NCBI GenBank assembly: GCA_002724675.1 | Contig: PBPL01000012.1 | Coordinates: forward strand, 1-33,321 | Direction of reading: 5' to 3' | DNA length: 33,321 nt | Origin: Deltaproteobacteria bacterium | GTDB taxonomy: Bacteria; Myxococcota_A; UBA796; UBA9615 | Shown: positions 17,950 through 26,201 of the stretch, piece after piece | Position numbering within the stretch: the first letter of the stretch is position 1 | Layout: each line of letters opens with the position of its first letter | Made by a program: the position numbers and the translations under genes | Notes under the pieces: model-generated | Databases searched by the model: none | What the model was told of the DNA's origin: nothing | Seen by the model: only the letters and a program-made list of their open reading frames with translations

Positions 17950-20028
17950 GTGCACGAAGTCCAAGACCCCGTCCTTCTCGAGCACCTCTTGCGCCACCTC
18001 CTTACGGCCCGCGCTGTCGAGGAGCGATGCATCCGCATGGTGAAGCAGGGCATTCAACCGAAGTTCTTTTCAGCCTGGGGGAATGAAGCCACTGCCGTGG
18101 GGACCGCCGCGGCTCTGGACAGAGACGATGTCTTGGTGCCCATGCATCGATCGTTAGGCGCCCACCTAGTCCGAGGACACTCGCTGGACGAGATCTTTCT
18201 CCAGGCATTCCTCAAGGACGACAGCCACACCCGCGGGCGAGATACGGGCCTTCACCTTGGCGCGGCCGGGACCAACATCATCGGCATGATCAGCCCGCTA
18301 GGCTCCATGAACACAGTCGCTGCGGGCATTGCAATGGCCGAACAACTCATGGGGCAGGAGACCGTCGTTCTGGCCTACATCGGAGACGGAGGTACCTCTA
18401 CCGGCGTCTTCCATGAAGCCATGAACTTCATCGGTGTTCGCCAACTTCCTGTGGTCACTGTCATCGAGAACAATCAATGGGCCTTTGGCACGCCCAATGA
18501 GTTGCAGTTCGGCTGCGAGACTCTGGCGGACAGAGGTCCCGCCTACGGGATGCCATCAGTACGCATCGACGGAACCGATGTCCGAGCTGTCTACGAAGCC
18601 ACAAAGGAAGCCGTGCATCGCGCTCGAGCCGGCCAGGGCCCGGCCTTGATCGAGTCCCTGACCATGCGCATGCGGGGCCATGCCGAACACGACGACATGG
18701 CCTACGTCCCGGACGAAATGGTCGACGAGTGGGGTCAGCGGGATCCGGTCACACAGTATCTCCAGTGGCTAAGGGACGGGAATCACCTCCCAGAGCTGGA
18801 CGTCGACGCCCTGCGCGCCTCTATTGAGCAAGAGGTCTTGGAGGCATCGGACCGAGCCCGCGCCGCCAGTGACCCCAACCCAGCCTCAGCTCTGACGGGC
18901 GTCTTCCACGAAACAGCAGACGGAAAGAAGCCAGATCGCTCCAACTCGTCCGTCTCGGTTGCGCCGACGTCAGAAGTGGTCGGGGAGCGCGCTGCTGAAA
19001 CCGCGAGCCGCTTGGGTGAGGGCCGCACCGTCGAGCCCATTCCAACACCCGGCACCGAGGTGAGCTACATCGACGCCATACGTCATTGCCTCCACCATCA
19101 CCTGCAGAGCGATCCCAGGACGGTGCTACTTGGGCAAGACATCGGGCTCATGGGTGGTGCCTTCCGAGCTACCCGAGGCCTCTCCGAGCAGTTCGGCCCC
19201 CAGCGGGTCGTCGATACACCCATCTCAGAGGGAGCCATCATTGGTGGCTGCATTGGACTCGCGATCCGTGGGCTCCGGCCCGTCGCTGAAATGCAGTTCG
19301 CAGACTTCGTCTGCTCTACCTTCAATGAGTTGGTGAACAACGCCGGTACGTTCCGCTACCGCATCGGCGTGGGCGTGCCCATGGTCGTGCGGCTCCCCTC
19401 CGCTGGTGGCATTGGCGCTGGTCCCTTCCACTCCCTCAACCCGGAGGCATGGTTCGCACACAGCCCAGGGCTCAAGGTCGTCGTTCCCTCCACCGTGGAA
19501 GACGCATGGGGGCTGCTGAACACAGCCATCGACGACGAAGACCCCGTTTTGTTCCTCGAGCAGAAGTACTACTACCGTCGGGCAAAGGGCCCCCTGCCAG
19601 ACCCGGAACACCGAGTACCTCTCGGCTGCGCCCGAAAAGCCCGGGCCGGTAAGGATGCCACTGTGGTCACTTGGGGCGTTGGGCTAGACCGAAGCCTTGA
19701 GGCCGCCGATTCCCTCGCGGCCCGTGGCGTTGGTGACGTCGAGGTGCTTGATCTTCGGAGCATCGTCCCCTGGGACAAAGAGGCCATCTCCCAGTCCGTC
19801 CGTCAGACCTCGCGCCTTCTCGTGGTCCACGAGGCGCGCAACACCTGTGGATTTGGCTCCGAGATCGCAGCATGGGCAGCCGAAGAGCTGTTCGAGTGGC
19901 TCGACGCCCCAGTGCGACGCGTAACCGGAGCAGACGTTCCCACGCCTTCGCACAAGGAACTCGAAAAGGTCACCACGCCACAGACGCCAGACGTTATCGC
20001 CGCCCTAGAGGAACTGCTGGGCTGGTAG
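17950..20028 (+). CDS. Thiamine-dependent 2-oxoacid dehydrogenase E1, alpha and beta fused
   Basis: A single chain of 692 residues joining the alpha and beta subunits of an E1 component, which decarboxylates a 2-oxoacid and passes the acyl group to a lipoyl-E2. The alpha half has the thiamine-diphosphate motif GDGGTSTG (from 145) ending in NN (174-175). A linker of about 60 residues rich in Ala, Ser and Pro (about 310-368) leads to the beta half, with LGQDIGLMGGAFRATRGL, the catalytic-Glu segment DTPISEGAIIGG (Glu427) and MQFADFV. The GTG at 17950 has GGGAG ten bases upstream; a TTG at 17866 would add 28 residues that look unlike the family. The pattern is closest to branched-chain or acetoin-type E1 enzymes, but the substrate is not fixed. 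No E2 or E3 gene is nearby. Confidence 0.88.
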   Translation: MHEVQDPVLLEHLLRHLLTARAVEERCIRMVKQGIQPKFFSAWGNEATAVGTAAALDRDDVLVPMHRSLGAHLVRGHSLDEIFLQAFLKDDSHTRGRDTGLHLGAAGTNIIGMISPLGSMNTVAAGIAMAEQLMGQETVVLAYIGDGGTSTGVFHEAMNFIGVRQLPVVTVIENNQWAFGTPNELQFGCETLADRGPAYGMPSVRIDGTDVRAVYEATKEAVHRARAGQGPALIESLTMRMRGHAEHDDMAYVPDEMVDEWGQRDPVTQYLQWLRDGNHLPELDVDALRASIEQEVLEASDRARAASDPNPASALTGVFHETADGKKPDRSNSSVSVAPTSEVVGERAAETASRLGEGRTVEPIPTPGTEVSYIDAIRHCLHHHLQSDPRTVLLGQDIGLMGGAFRATRGLSEQFGPQRVVDTPISEGAIIGGCIGLAIRGLRPVAEMQFADFVCSTFNELVNNAGTFRYRIGVGVPMVVRLPSAGGIGAGPFHSLNPEAWFAHSPGLKVVVPSTVEDAWGLLNTAIDDEDPVLFLEQKYYYRRAKGPLPDPEHRVPLGCARKARAGKDATVVTWGVGLDRSLEAADSLAARGVGDVEVLDLRSIVPWDKEAISQSVRQTSRLLVVHEARNTCGFGSEIAAWAAEELFEWLDAPVRRVTGADVPTPSHKELEKVTTPQTPDVIAALEELLGW

Positions 20029-20198
20029 CCGAGGCCTCGCGTACCGGGTCAACGGTCCCTCTGAAACGTTGACAGCACTTCAATCGCATCCATAAGATTC
20101 CACGTTCGCAATAGGTATTGAGCCTGCCAGCGCTGCTCTATTCGCGCGCCTGCTTGCTCAGAACCGATAGGTCGCTGCTCGCCCCCGAGAGGAACCAC
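20029..20198. other. Intergenic leader region before the Ig-barrel gene
   Basis: 170 bases holding one clear promoter (20069-20098). A ten-base perfect palindrome (CGAGGCCTCG, 20030-20039) follows the E1 stop but has no loop or T-run. A frame open from a TTG at 20118 reads into the next gene but lacks a signal-like N-terminus. Confidence 0.5.
20069..20098 (+). promoter_or_regulatory. Sigma70-type promoter for the Ig-barrel gene
   Basis: Perfect -35 TTGACA (20069-20074), 18-base spacer, -10 TAAGAT (20093-20098). A start near 20105 leaves a leader of about 94 bases to the ATG at 20199. Confidence 0.6.
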
Positions 20199-23100
20199 AT
20201 GCTCCGCCGCACATTCTGGCTCCTCTTGTGTATCAGCTTATTGCTGCCCGTCGGGGCAGGCGCTCAGGGCGTCCCCACACTGACTCTGGGAACGAACGCC
20301 ACCGTCAATCTCTTGCCTCCAGGGAAATTAGTCGCCGACGGAAAGCGTCTAAGTCTGACGATCCTGGTAACTGACGAGAACGGCGGCCTGGCCAATGGTG
20401 TGAAGTTCCGCGGTTCGGGCGCGTCAATCGGTCGATTGGACTCTGACTGCCCTCAGGTTGGAGCCGGACTGTACAACTGCAGCTACACCACCCCTGAGCG
20501 TCGCCCCAAGGGAAAGGCAGAGTTGCGATTGCGCGCCCGCCTGCCATCGGGCAGCTCTGTCGAAGCCAGCTTCAACCTAGATCTTGTCAGCGACGGTCGG
20601 GCAAGGCTGACCCTCAACGCCACCCCCGAGCGCATCGTCCTCACACAAGACCCCTCCAGTTCGCTTGTGATCAATGTCGTAGATCCCGATGGCAACCCAG
20701 TCGATGGGCTCTCGCTCAAGGCCTCTGCCAACGTCGGAGAGGTGCAGGCTCTCAATCGAGTCGGTCCTGGCAGCTACTCCGCAGTGTATGTCCCCCCATC
20801 GACCCCCTTCCCTCAGGTAGCCACGATCTCGGTCTGGGACGGAAACCGACCCAATCGAGTGTTCGGTTTTTTCCGAATTCCGTTGATCGGCAAGGTCAAC
20901 TACCCGGTGAATGCTCGAGGGGCTGGGGTGACGCTGATCTTCAAGGTGGGTAACACGACGTTTCCACCTGTGGTCTCCGATGCAACTGGGCAGGCCAGTG
21001 TGCCCATCACGGTACCGCCCGGCATTCGCTCGGCGACGGTGGAGATGATCCAACCAGATGGCGCTCGCAGCACTCAGAAGATTGACCTTCAGGTTCCAGC
21101 CTTCAACCGAATCGCGGTCGGGGGAGTGCCCGACTTTCTCCCCAGTGATGGAGAACACAAGTCGCCGGTCCACTTCTTCGTGGTGGACCCACGTGGTCGA
21201 CCCGCTGACGGCGCCGAGCTGAGCCTCACGGCCACACAAGGAACGTTGGGAGCACCAAAGTTCCTCGGGAACGGGCTCTATCAATCGATCTACACCTCCC
21301 CGGGGCTGGGTACAGCCAGTCGCGCAACCATCACCGCGTCCCTCGTGGGTGAGGAAGCAGCCAGCACGGACTCGGTGGAAGTAGGTCTCGAACCTGGCGG
21401 CGGACCCGCCCGCCTTGAGATGAAGGCCGAGCCCGAGGTGGTCACACCCAACGTCAACAAGGTGAAGCTCACCGCCCGCCTGTTGGATGAGCAAGGGCTC
21501 CCGGCCCAGGGAGCACACACGGTCGAATTTCGAACCGCAGAGGGGCCGATCAAGAAGCCCAAGGTGGTCTCCCCGGGCGTGCTGTCAGTCGAGGTGCCGG
21601 TCAAGTGGAACATCAAGACTCGTGTGCAAGCCATCGTAGGCATGCGAGGCAATCGCCAGCGAGTCGCCCACCTGGTGGCTCTTCCCCTTTCGGACCAGGT
21701 GATCACTGGGCAAAAGGTGCCCATCACCGTGTTGAGCCTAGACCGGTACGGGAACCCCGTAGCCAGAGTGCCTATCAACGTACGAGTGCTGGCTGGAGGC
21801 GGATCAGTGACGGGCTCTGTGGAGACCGACCTACGCGGCATGGGAACGGTCCTGTACAGCGCAGGTCAACTCTCGGGCTTGGCCACGGTGCGTTTCGATA
21901 CCGAGGAAGCCAACTACACAGCCCCTCTCTGGCAGGCGCTGGACCCCATCGAGAACTTCGAGTTCCCCATTGCCGGTGGCCAGAGCCAAGGCCGAATCCT
22001 CAAGCATTGGAAGAAGCTACGAGCTGCGCGAACCTTTGGGGGGACAACGCCCACGGCAGCTGCTGGCGTTGCCGATGTATCCAATCCCTGGGGGGCTGGC
22101 ACAGCAGAAACTGCGACACCCGTGGTAGCCGACAAGGGCTCGGTGGGACCCGCCGGCGTACCGACCCAGATCGAGGTCTCTGCACTGCCCACCTCGGTTC
22201 CTAAGACAGGTGGCACCGTCAACCTACTCGTCCGGGTAGTGGATGGGGCAGGCACCCTGACTCCTGGCGAGAAGGTAATCCTTCTGGCTGATGCTGGGAT
22301 GATCACGAACAAGATCGACAACGGCGATGGCACCTTCTCAGCCCTGTTGACGGTCCCGCCAGACGTGCCCCAGCGCAGCGTCCAAGTCACTGCGACTCGA
22401 CCCCAAGGAGACCTGGCATCGTTCACCGCTATCCCGATAGGCAGCGACAAGGCCGAGCGGGGCAAGAAGGGGCGTCGAGGCGCTGCTCGGGCTGCCTCGA
22501 GCTCGACGCCTGCCGCTGAGAAACAAAGCAACAGGGACGAAGCAGAAGCGAACAAGGGTCAGCCTGAGTCCAAGCAACAAGCTCGCGCCAAGGCCCGAGC
22601 GCGAGCACGGGCCGGTGGCAAGGGGGCAGCTAGCTCGGCACGCCTTGCACGACGAAGTGCCCAGCTCTACCTCAGCTGGGTGCCAGGCGGATATCAGTAC
22701 CAGAGCACGCCCTGCATCTCAGCCGATGGAAACTGCGATACGCCGGACGAGAGTGAACTCAAGGACTACGACTTCCTTCAGACTGAGATCCAAGCGGGGA
22801 CGCCTGCTTCCTTTGCCGTTGGAGGAGAGTGGTTCCCCTTCCAAGACTATGCCGGCATTCGAGCCTCCTACGCACGCCTTTCCTACACGACGAACTTCGA
22901 GGCAGCATCCGGCCCCGGCGACGCTTATTGCGACACCCACTTCTGCGACAGCATGAACTTCGTCAACATCGACTTCCAGGGGCGGCTCCCGCTGCTCAAG
23001 AACGTGGGGCCACTCGATATCCTTGCCAGAGTTGGCTACCAGTTTCAGGACCTGGTCCTCTTTCGACGCCTCGTCGTCCCCGACGGTACTCAGTGCGGAG

Positions 23101-23495
23101 AGGATGTTGGTGACGGCGTCGATGCCGACGGCAATCCGATCGCCGCCTCGAAGGTGCCATGCTTTCAGAGCATCGGGCTCCACGGTGTGCGTCTGGGGCT
23201 GGGCCTCCGCTTTACAGCGACCCCTCAAGTGCGACCCCACCTTGACTACGACCTGTCCTTGGGCGGAATGGCAACTCTGCTGAACGAGTCATTCGCCGTG
23301 CCAGGAGTCACCAATCACCATCTGGCGGTTGGTGTCAGCTTCCTTCCATGGAATGGGCTCCTGCTGGACGTGTCCTACGATCTCCTAACCCGGGCCCTGG
23401 GGCTGAAGTTCTTCAATGAGAATGAGACGCTACAGCGAGGCAACTTGAACGAGCAGTGCCACACAGTCCGCGTCAGTGCAGGCTGGGCATTCTAG
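20199..23495 (+). CDS. Large envelope protein: tandem Ig-like domains, basic linker, C-terminal beta-barrel
   Basis: A 1,098-residue exported protein. The ATG at 20199 has GAGAGGA just upstream and gives a clean signal peptide (MLRRTFWLLLCISLLLPVGA, cut near AGA). About six or seven invasin/filamin-like Ig-type domains follow (about 27-610 and 652-740), each with turns such as VTDENGG, VDPDGNPVDG, VDPRGRPADG and LDRYGNPVAR and ends such as GDGTFSALLTVP. A highly basic, Ala/Arg-rich linker (about 748-824, with KARARARARAGGKG) leads to a barrel-like region of about 270 residues (825-1098) with paired cysteines in its loops and a terminal GWAF. The order Ig array then barrel resembles an autotransporter with an Ig passenger, but whether the Ig array is outside or periplasmic is not shown. 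Adhesion or envelope scaffolding are possible. Confidence 0.72.
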   Translation: MLRRTFWLLLCISLLLPVGAGAQGVPTLTLGTNATVNLLPPGKLVADGKRLSLTILVTDENGGLANGVKFRGSGASIGRLDSDCPQVGAGLYNCSYTTPERRPKGKAELRLRARLPSGSSVEASFNLDLVSDGRARLTLNATPERIVLTQDPSSSLVINVVDPDGNPVDGLSLKASANVGEVQALNRVGPGSYSAVYVPPSTPFPQVATISVWDGNRPNRVFGFFRIPLIGKVNYPVNARGAGVTLIFKVGNTTFPPVVSDATGQASVPITVPPGIRSATVEMIQPDGARSTQKIDLQVPAFNRIAVGGVPDFLPSDGEHKSPVHFFVVDPRGRPADGAELSLTATQGTLGAPKFLGNGLYQSIYTSPGLGTASRATITASLVGEEAASTDSVEVGLEPGGGPARLEMKAEPEVVTPNVNKVKLTARLLDEQGLPAQGAHTVEFRTAEGPIKKPKVVSPGVLSVEVPVKWNIKTRVQAIVGMRGNRQRVAHLVALPLSDQVITGQKVPITVLSLDRYGNPVARVPINVRVLAGGGSVTGSVETDLRGMGTVLYSAGQLSGLATVRFDTEEANYTAPLWQALDPIENFEFPIAGGQSQGRILKHWKKLRAARTFGGTTPTAAAGVADVSNPWGAGTAETATPVVADKGSVGPAGVPTQIEVSALPTSVPKTGGTVNLLVRVVDGAGTLTPGEKVILLADAGMITNKIDNGDGTFSALLTVPPDVPQRSVQVTATRPQGDLASFTAIPIGSDKAERGKKGRRGAARAASSSTPAAEKQSNRDEAEANKGQPESKQQARAKARARARAGGKGAASSARLARRSAQLYLSWVPGGYQYQSTPCISADGNCDTPDESELKDYDFLQTEIQAGTPASFAVGGEWFPFQDYAGIRASYARLSYTTNFEAASGPGDAYCDTHFCDSMNFVNIDFQGRLPLLKNVGPLDILARVGYQFQDLVLFRRLVVPDGTQCGEDVGDGVDADGNPIAASKVPCFQSIGLHGVRLGLGLRFTATPQVRPHLDYDLSLGGMATLLNESFAVPGVTNHHLAVGVSFLPWNGLLLDVSYDLLTRALGLKFFNENETLQRGNLNEQCHTVRVSAGWAF

Positions 23496-23521
23496 GGACC
23501 GTCGCTCAGTAGCTCGTCCGC

Positions 23522-24451
23522 ATGGCTCCGCCAGACAACCAGTCCATAGACTTCGGACACGGGCACTGGTTCCGGAACCTCGACGAGAGTCGTCGCTTTC
23601 TTTGGTCTCCCGACGATCTTCCCCGTCTGTTTCAGTTGTTGGGCCTTCGCCCTGGGCTTCAGGTGACCGACTTCGGGTGTGGCTGGGGCTACCTGGGACA
23701 TCTCCTCCTGCCGGCGATCTCCCCAGGTGGACGGGTCGACGGCTTCGACCTCCATCAGAGTCTCCTCGAGAAGGGCCGGGCTCGTGCAACAGAAGCGTCA
23801 CGAAAGGGCCGCCTTCGCTTCACGGAGGCGGACGTCACCGCTCTGGAAGACGTTCCCGACAATCGATACGACCTGGCCATCTGTCAGACCGTCCTCATGC
23901 ACCTGAACCATCCCGAGAAGGCCATCGCCGAGATGAAGCGTGTCGTGCGCCCCGGAGGACGAGTCGCAGCGATCGAGCCCGACCTGTTCACGGCCCGACA
24001 AAGCGTCGTGGAGTGCGACATGGATGGCGAGCTCCTCCAGCTGCGTGCGGAAGTGGATCTGCACGTAATGGCAGGCGCCCGCGCCAGTGGAGCCGGCGAC
24101 TATCGCATCGGTCCGCGCCTACCAGGCTTGTTCGCTGCCGCTGGACTCAAAGAACCTCAACTCTGGCTCAACCCTCGCGTCCATTCGTGCACACCGCCCT
24201 ACGATCTAGGTGATCAGCACTACGCCGACTTCCTACGGAGATCCTTGGAGCCCCAACGATGCGATGGAGAGCTCGAAACATGGCGTGCACTGTTCGATGC
24301 TGGCGGAGGCGAACCAGAACTGTGGGACGAGTTGCAGCGCCGTGAGGGCTTCGTACGACAGAGGCAGAAGGACCAACTCGCCGAGCGAAGTCACCGCCGA
24401 GCCAGCACCAGTGCGCTGTACGTCTGTGTTGCTTCCGTTCCCAACGAGTAG
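23522..24451 (+). CDS. SAM-dependent methyltransferase, class I
   Basis: A 309-residue cytoplasmic protein with the Rossmann-type methyltransferase core. Motif I is DFGCGWG at residues 50-56, an acidic residue after strand 2 is in GFDLHQ, the motif with ADVTAL precedes YDLAICQTVLMHL, and the post-core EMKRVVRPGGRVAAIEPD is typical of the UbiE/Methyltransf_11 group. The C-terminal 120 residues are a family-variable extension likely to set the substrate. It begins 26 bases after the Ig-barrel gene and may share its transcript, although the ribosome site before the ATG is weak. Substrate unknown. Confidence 0.85.
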   Translation: MAPPDNQSIDFGHGHWFRNLDESRRFLWSPDDLPRLFQLLGLRPGLQVTDFGCGWGYLGHLLLPAISPGGRVDGFDLHQSLLEKGRARATEASRKGRLRFTEADVTALEDVPDNRYDLAICQTVLMHLNHPEKAIAEMKRVVRPGGRVAAIEPDLFTARQSVVECDMDGELLQLRAEVDLHVMAGARASGAGDYRIGPRLPGLFAAAGLKEPQLWLNPRVHSCTPPYDLGDQHYADFLRRSLEPQRCDGELETWRALFDAGGGEPELWDELQRREGFVRQRQKDQLAERSHRRASTSALYVCVASVPNE

Positions 24452-24467
24452 CGGGTAGCAGTCCTGG

Positions 24468-24473
24468 TATAGT
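24468..24473 (+). promoter_or_regulatory. Extended -10 element before the cyclophilin gene
   Basis: TATAGT preceded by TGG, i.e. the TGn extended -10 form, with no recognisable -35. A transcript start near 24480 leaves about 35 bases to the TTG start. Confidence 0.45.
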
Positions 24474-24504
24474 CCGGCCCGCTTCGCCCTCAGAAGCCAC
24501 CTTT

Positions 24505-24509
24505 GGAGG
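24505..24509 (+). promoter_or_regulatory. Shine-Dalgarno site deciding the TTG start at 24515
   Basis: A full GGAGG five bases before TTG 24515. The upstream in-frame TTG at 24503 overlaps this site and so is not the start. Confidence 0.75.
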
Positions 24510-24514
24510 CTATC

Positions 24515-25264
24515 TTGCGTCTATTCACCTTGTCTGTCCCATTCCTTCTACTGCTCCTCACCTGGGGCTGTACCGCCGAGCTGAAAGAAGACAACAACCA
24601 GCTGCAAGAGCAGATCGATGGACTCGAGGGGCAGTTGGCAAAGACGCAGCAGGAAAATGCCAGCTTGAAGCTGAAGGTTTCAGACCTAGAGGGTGACCTC
24701 AACAAAGCTCGGCTCGCGACGAACAGCGGACTCGAAGAGATGATGTGGGCTGAGTTCAAGACCTCCATGGGCACCATTCTCTGTCAACTGGAGGCCACGC
24801 GAGCCCCTCGAACGGTCGCCAACTTCGTGGGACTGGCCGAGGGAACCAAGACTTGGACGGACCCGCGAGACAAGAAGAAGAAGAACGAGCCCCTCTACAA
24901 CGGCACCAAGTTCCACCGAGTGATCCCCAAGTTCATGCTGCAAGGTGGTGATCCCCTGGGTCGAGGCACCGGCGGACCCGGATATCGATTTGAGGACGAG
25001 TTCCATCCAGACCTCATCCATAAGCCCGGAACGTTGTCCATGGCGAACTCCGGCCCCAACACCAACGGAAGCCAGTTCTTCATTACTGAAGTAGCCACGC
25101 CCTGGCTCGACAACAAGCACTCGGTATTCGGCTACTGCGAGCCCGTATCCCTCATCAAGACGATTGCCCAGGTACCGAAGAAAGATGGCCCCCGAGGCTC
25201 CAAGCCCGCCGTCGATGTACTCCTAGAGACCGTCAACATTCATCGTGGCGAGAAGCCATCATGA
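24515..25264 (+). CDS. Cyclophilin-type peptidyl-prolyl isomerase lipoprotein
   Basis: A 249-residue lipoprotein from TTG 24515: leader with lipobox LTWGC (Cys19), then a coiled coil of about 45 residues (22-68) with repeating Leu/Ile heptads ([14 protein letters not shown]), then a cyclophilin domain (about 78-245). Key residues are kept: the catalytic Arg135 in [21 protein letters not shown] (185-191), and Trp197 in the [10 protein letters not shown] segment. The enzyme interconverts Xaa-Pro bonds and, being lipidated, would help fold proteins in the periplasm or near the membrane; the coiled coil may make it oligomeric. Its stop overlaps the start of the next small gene as ATGA, so they are translated together. 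Confidence 0.92.
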   Translation: MRLFTLSVPFLLLLLTWGCTAELKEDNNQLQEQIDGLEGQLAKTQQENASLKLKVSDLEGDLNKARLATNSGLEEMMWAEFKTSMGTILCQLEATRAPRTVANFVGLAEGTKTWTDPRDKKKKNEPLYNGTKFHRVIPKFMLQGGDPLGRGTGGPGYRFEDEFHPDLIHKPGTLSMANSGPNTNGSQFFITEVATPWLDNKHSVFGYCEPVSLIKTIAQVPKKDGPRGSKPAVDVLLETVNIHRGEKPS

Positions 25265-25494
25265 AGGTACTCGCCTACCTCAAGACCCCCCTCTACAGAA
25301 GCCGTCACGCCAAAGACGGTGGCCTAGAAGGAAACGTGATCTCGATCCGTGGCAAGGCAGAGGCCCGCGATGGTGGACTCGACATCACGATCAACGAGCT
25401 GCGTGATGAGCGGGACCAGAAGGTTGAGGCCCCCTTCAAGCGACTCTTCTTGCCGCTCGGCAAGATCGACTACTACGTCATCGAGGACGCATAG
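25261..25494 (+). CDS. Small protein of unknown function coupled to the cyclophilin gene
   Basis: A 77-residue soluble protein with no signal peptide or membrane segment, mixed charge, and probable beta-strands ([38 protein letters not shown]). It starts in the ATGA overlap with the isomerase gene, with its own codons and no frame damage. Its last 22 bases lie over the end of the opposite-strand membrane gene (25473-25494). It may be a small PilZ-like or similar beta domain, but I recognise no family. Confidence 0.6.
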   Translation: MKVLAYLKTPLYRSRHAKDGGLEGNVISIRGKAEARDGGLDITINELRDERDQKVEAPFKRLFLPLGKIDYYVIEDA

Positions 25495-26201
25495 GCCGCA
25501 GCGACAAAGGCGGAGACCTGAAAGATCAGGACCCACCCCACCGCCTCCAGAGACGCCGCCACTCCAGGAGCTCCGCCCCTGCGATTGCGCGGTTGAGTCC
25601 ACCGCAGGCCTGCCACTGCCCCCAGAGGAACAGCAAGGAGCCACAGGCTGGCCCAGCTACACCGCAGCAACAACTCAGCCCTATCCACTCCCTGGCGCGC
25701 GCCCTGCGGCACAGGTCGCCACAGGCGAACCATCAGGTCGGGAGTACTCAACGTCGCGGGCCTCGCCTTCCAGTAGTCGAGGTCCGGCGTGGCCCAGGTA
25801 CTGCGTTGAAACCACAACCGCCCCTCTTCAGCAACAGGCGCCGGAAATGTGAGCGCACCGTGCATCGCACTGGGGGCGAGGGGGCGAACCACTAGACCCG
25901 ACAAACAGACCAAGCCTACGAGAGCGCACAACACCATGGGGACTAGTCGAGCCCCAGCAGATAGGCCCAAGGCCGTCCAGCCGTCCCAGCTGCCCTCTAC
26001 GCGACTCCTAGCAATCGTCAGAGCCACCGAGACCGCTGCAATCCCGGGCCCGAGGAGCTGGAGCAGACCCTGCCACGAGAGGGCAGGGCTGCCCCCCACC
26101 TCTGCCGCAGAGATCCCCATGGCTAGCGGCACCACAAGGACGACCAGGAGCACCCAAAGCCGAACGGCGCGAGAGGCCAGGTGCCAACCAGCAACCTTCA
26201 T
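25473..26201 (-). CDS. Shortened LptF/LptG-like membrane protein
   Basis: A 242-residue protein from ATG 26201, which overlaps the stop of the preceding gene as ATGA. Five membrane helices are visible: about 15-32, 43-65, 80-102, 165-185 and 208-232. The stretch PGIAAVSVALTIARSRVEGS, followed by WTALGLSAGA, resembles the loop of LptF/LptG permeases after helix 2. The periplasmic part between helices 3 and 4 is only about 60-70 residues, where true LptF or LptG have a jellyroll of about 150, and the sixth helix is missing. It may be a reduced partner of the neighbouring permease in lipopolysaccharide export; an unrelated membrane protein remains possible. Confidence 0.55.
   Translation of the reverse strand: MKVAGWHLASRAVRLWVLLVVLVVPLAMGISAAEVGGSPALSWQGLLQLLGPGIAAVSVALTIARSRVEGSWDGWTALGLSAGARLVPMVLCALVGLVCLSGLVVRPLAPSAMHGALTFPAPVAEEGRLWFQRSTWATPDLDYWKARPATLSTPDLMVRLWRPVPQGARQGVDRAELLLRCSWASLWLLAVPLGAVAGLRWTQPRNRRGGAPGVAASLEAVGWVLIFQVSAFVAAAYASSMT

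Noticed and set aside
20577-21518. 313-residue open frame on the minus strand
   Set aside because: It lies wholly inside the Ig-barrel gene, lacks a ribosome site and has no recognisable motifs; a shadow of the GC-rich coding strand.
23476-24213. 245-residue open frame on the plus strand
   Set aside because: Arg/Ser/Pro-rich frame-shifted shadow of the methyltransferase gene, whose motifs are in the other frame.
25473-26201. Pseudogene of a full LptG
   Set aside because: No frameshift or internal stop is seen and the frame is coupled by ATGA; a shortened but intact gene is more likely, though a degraded C-terminus cannot be excluded.
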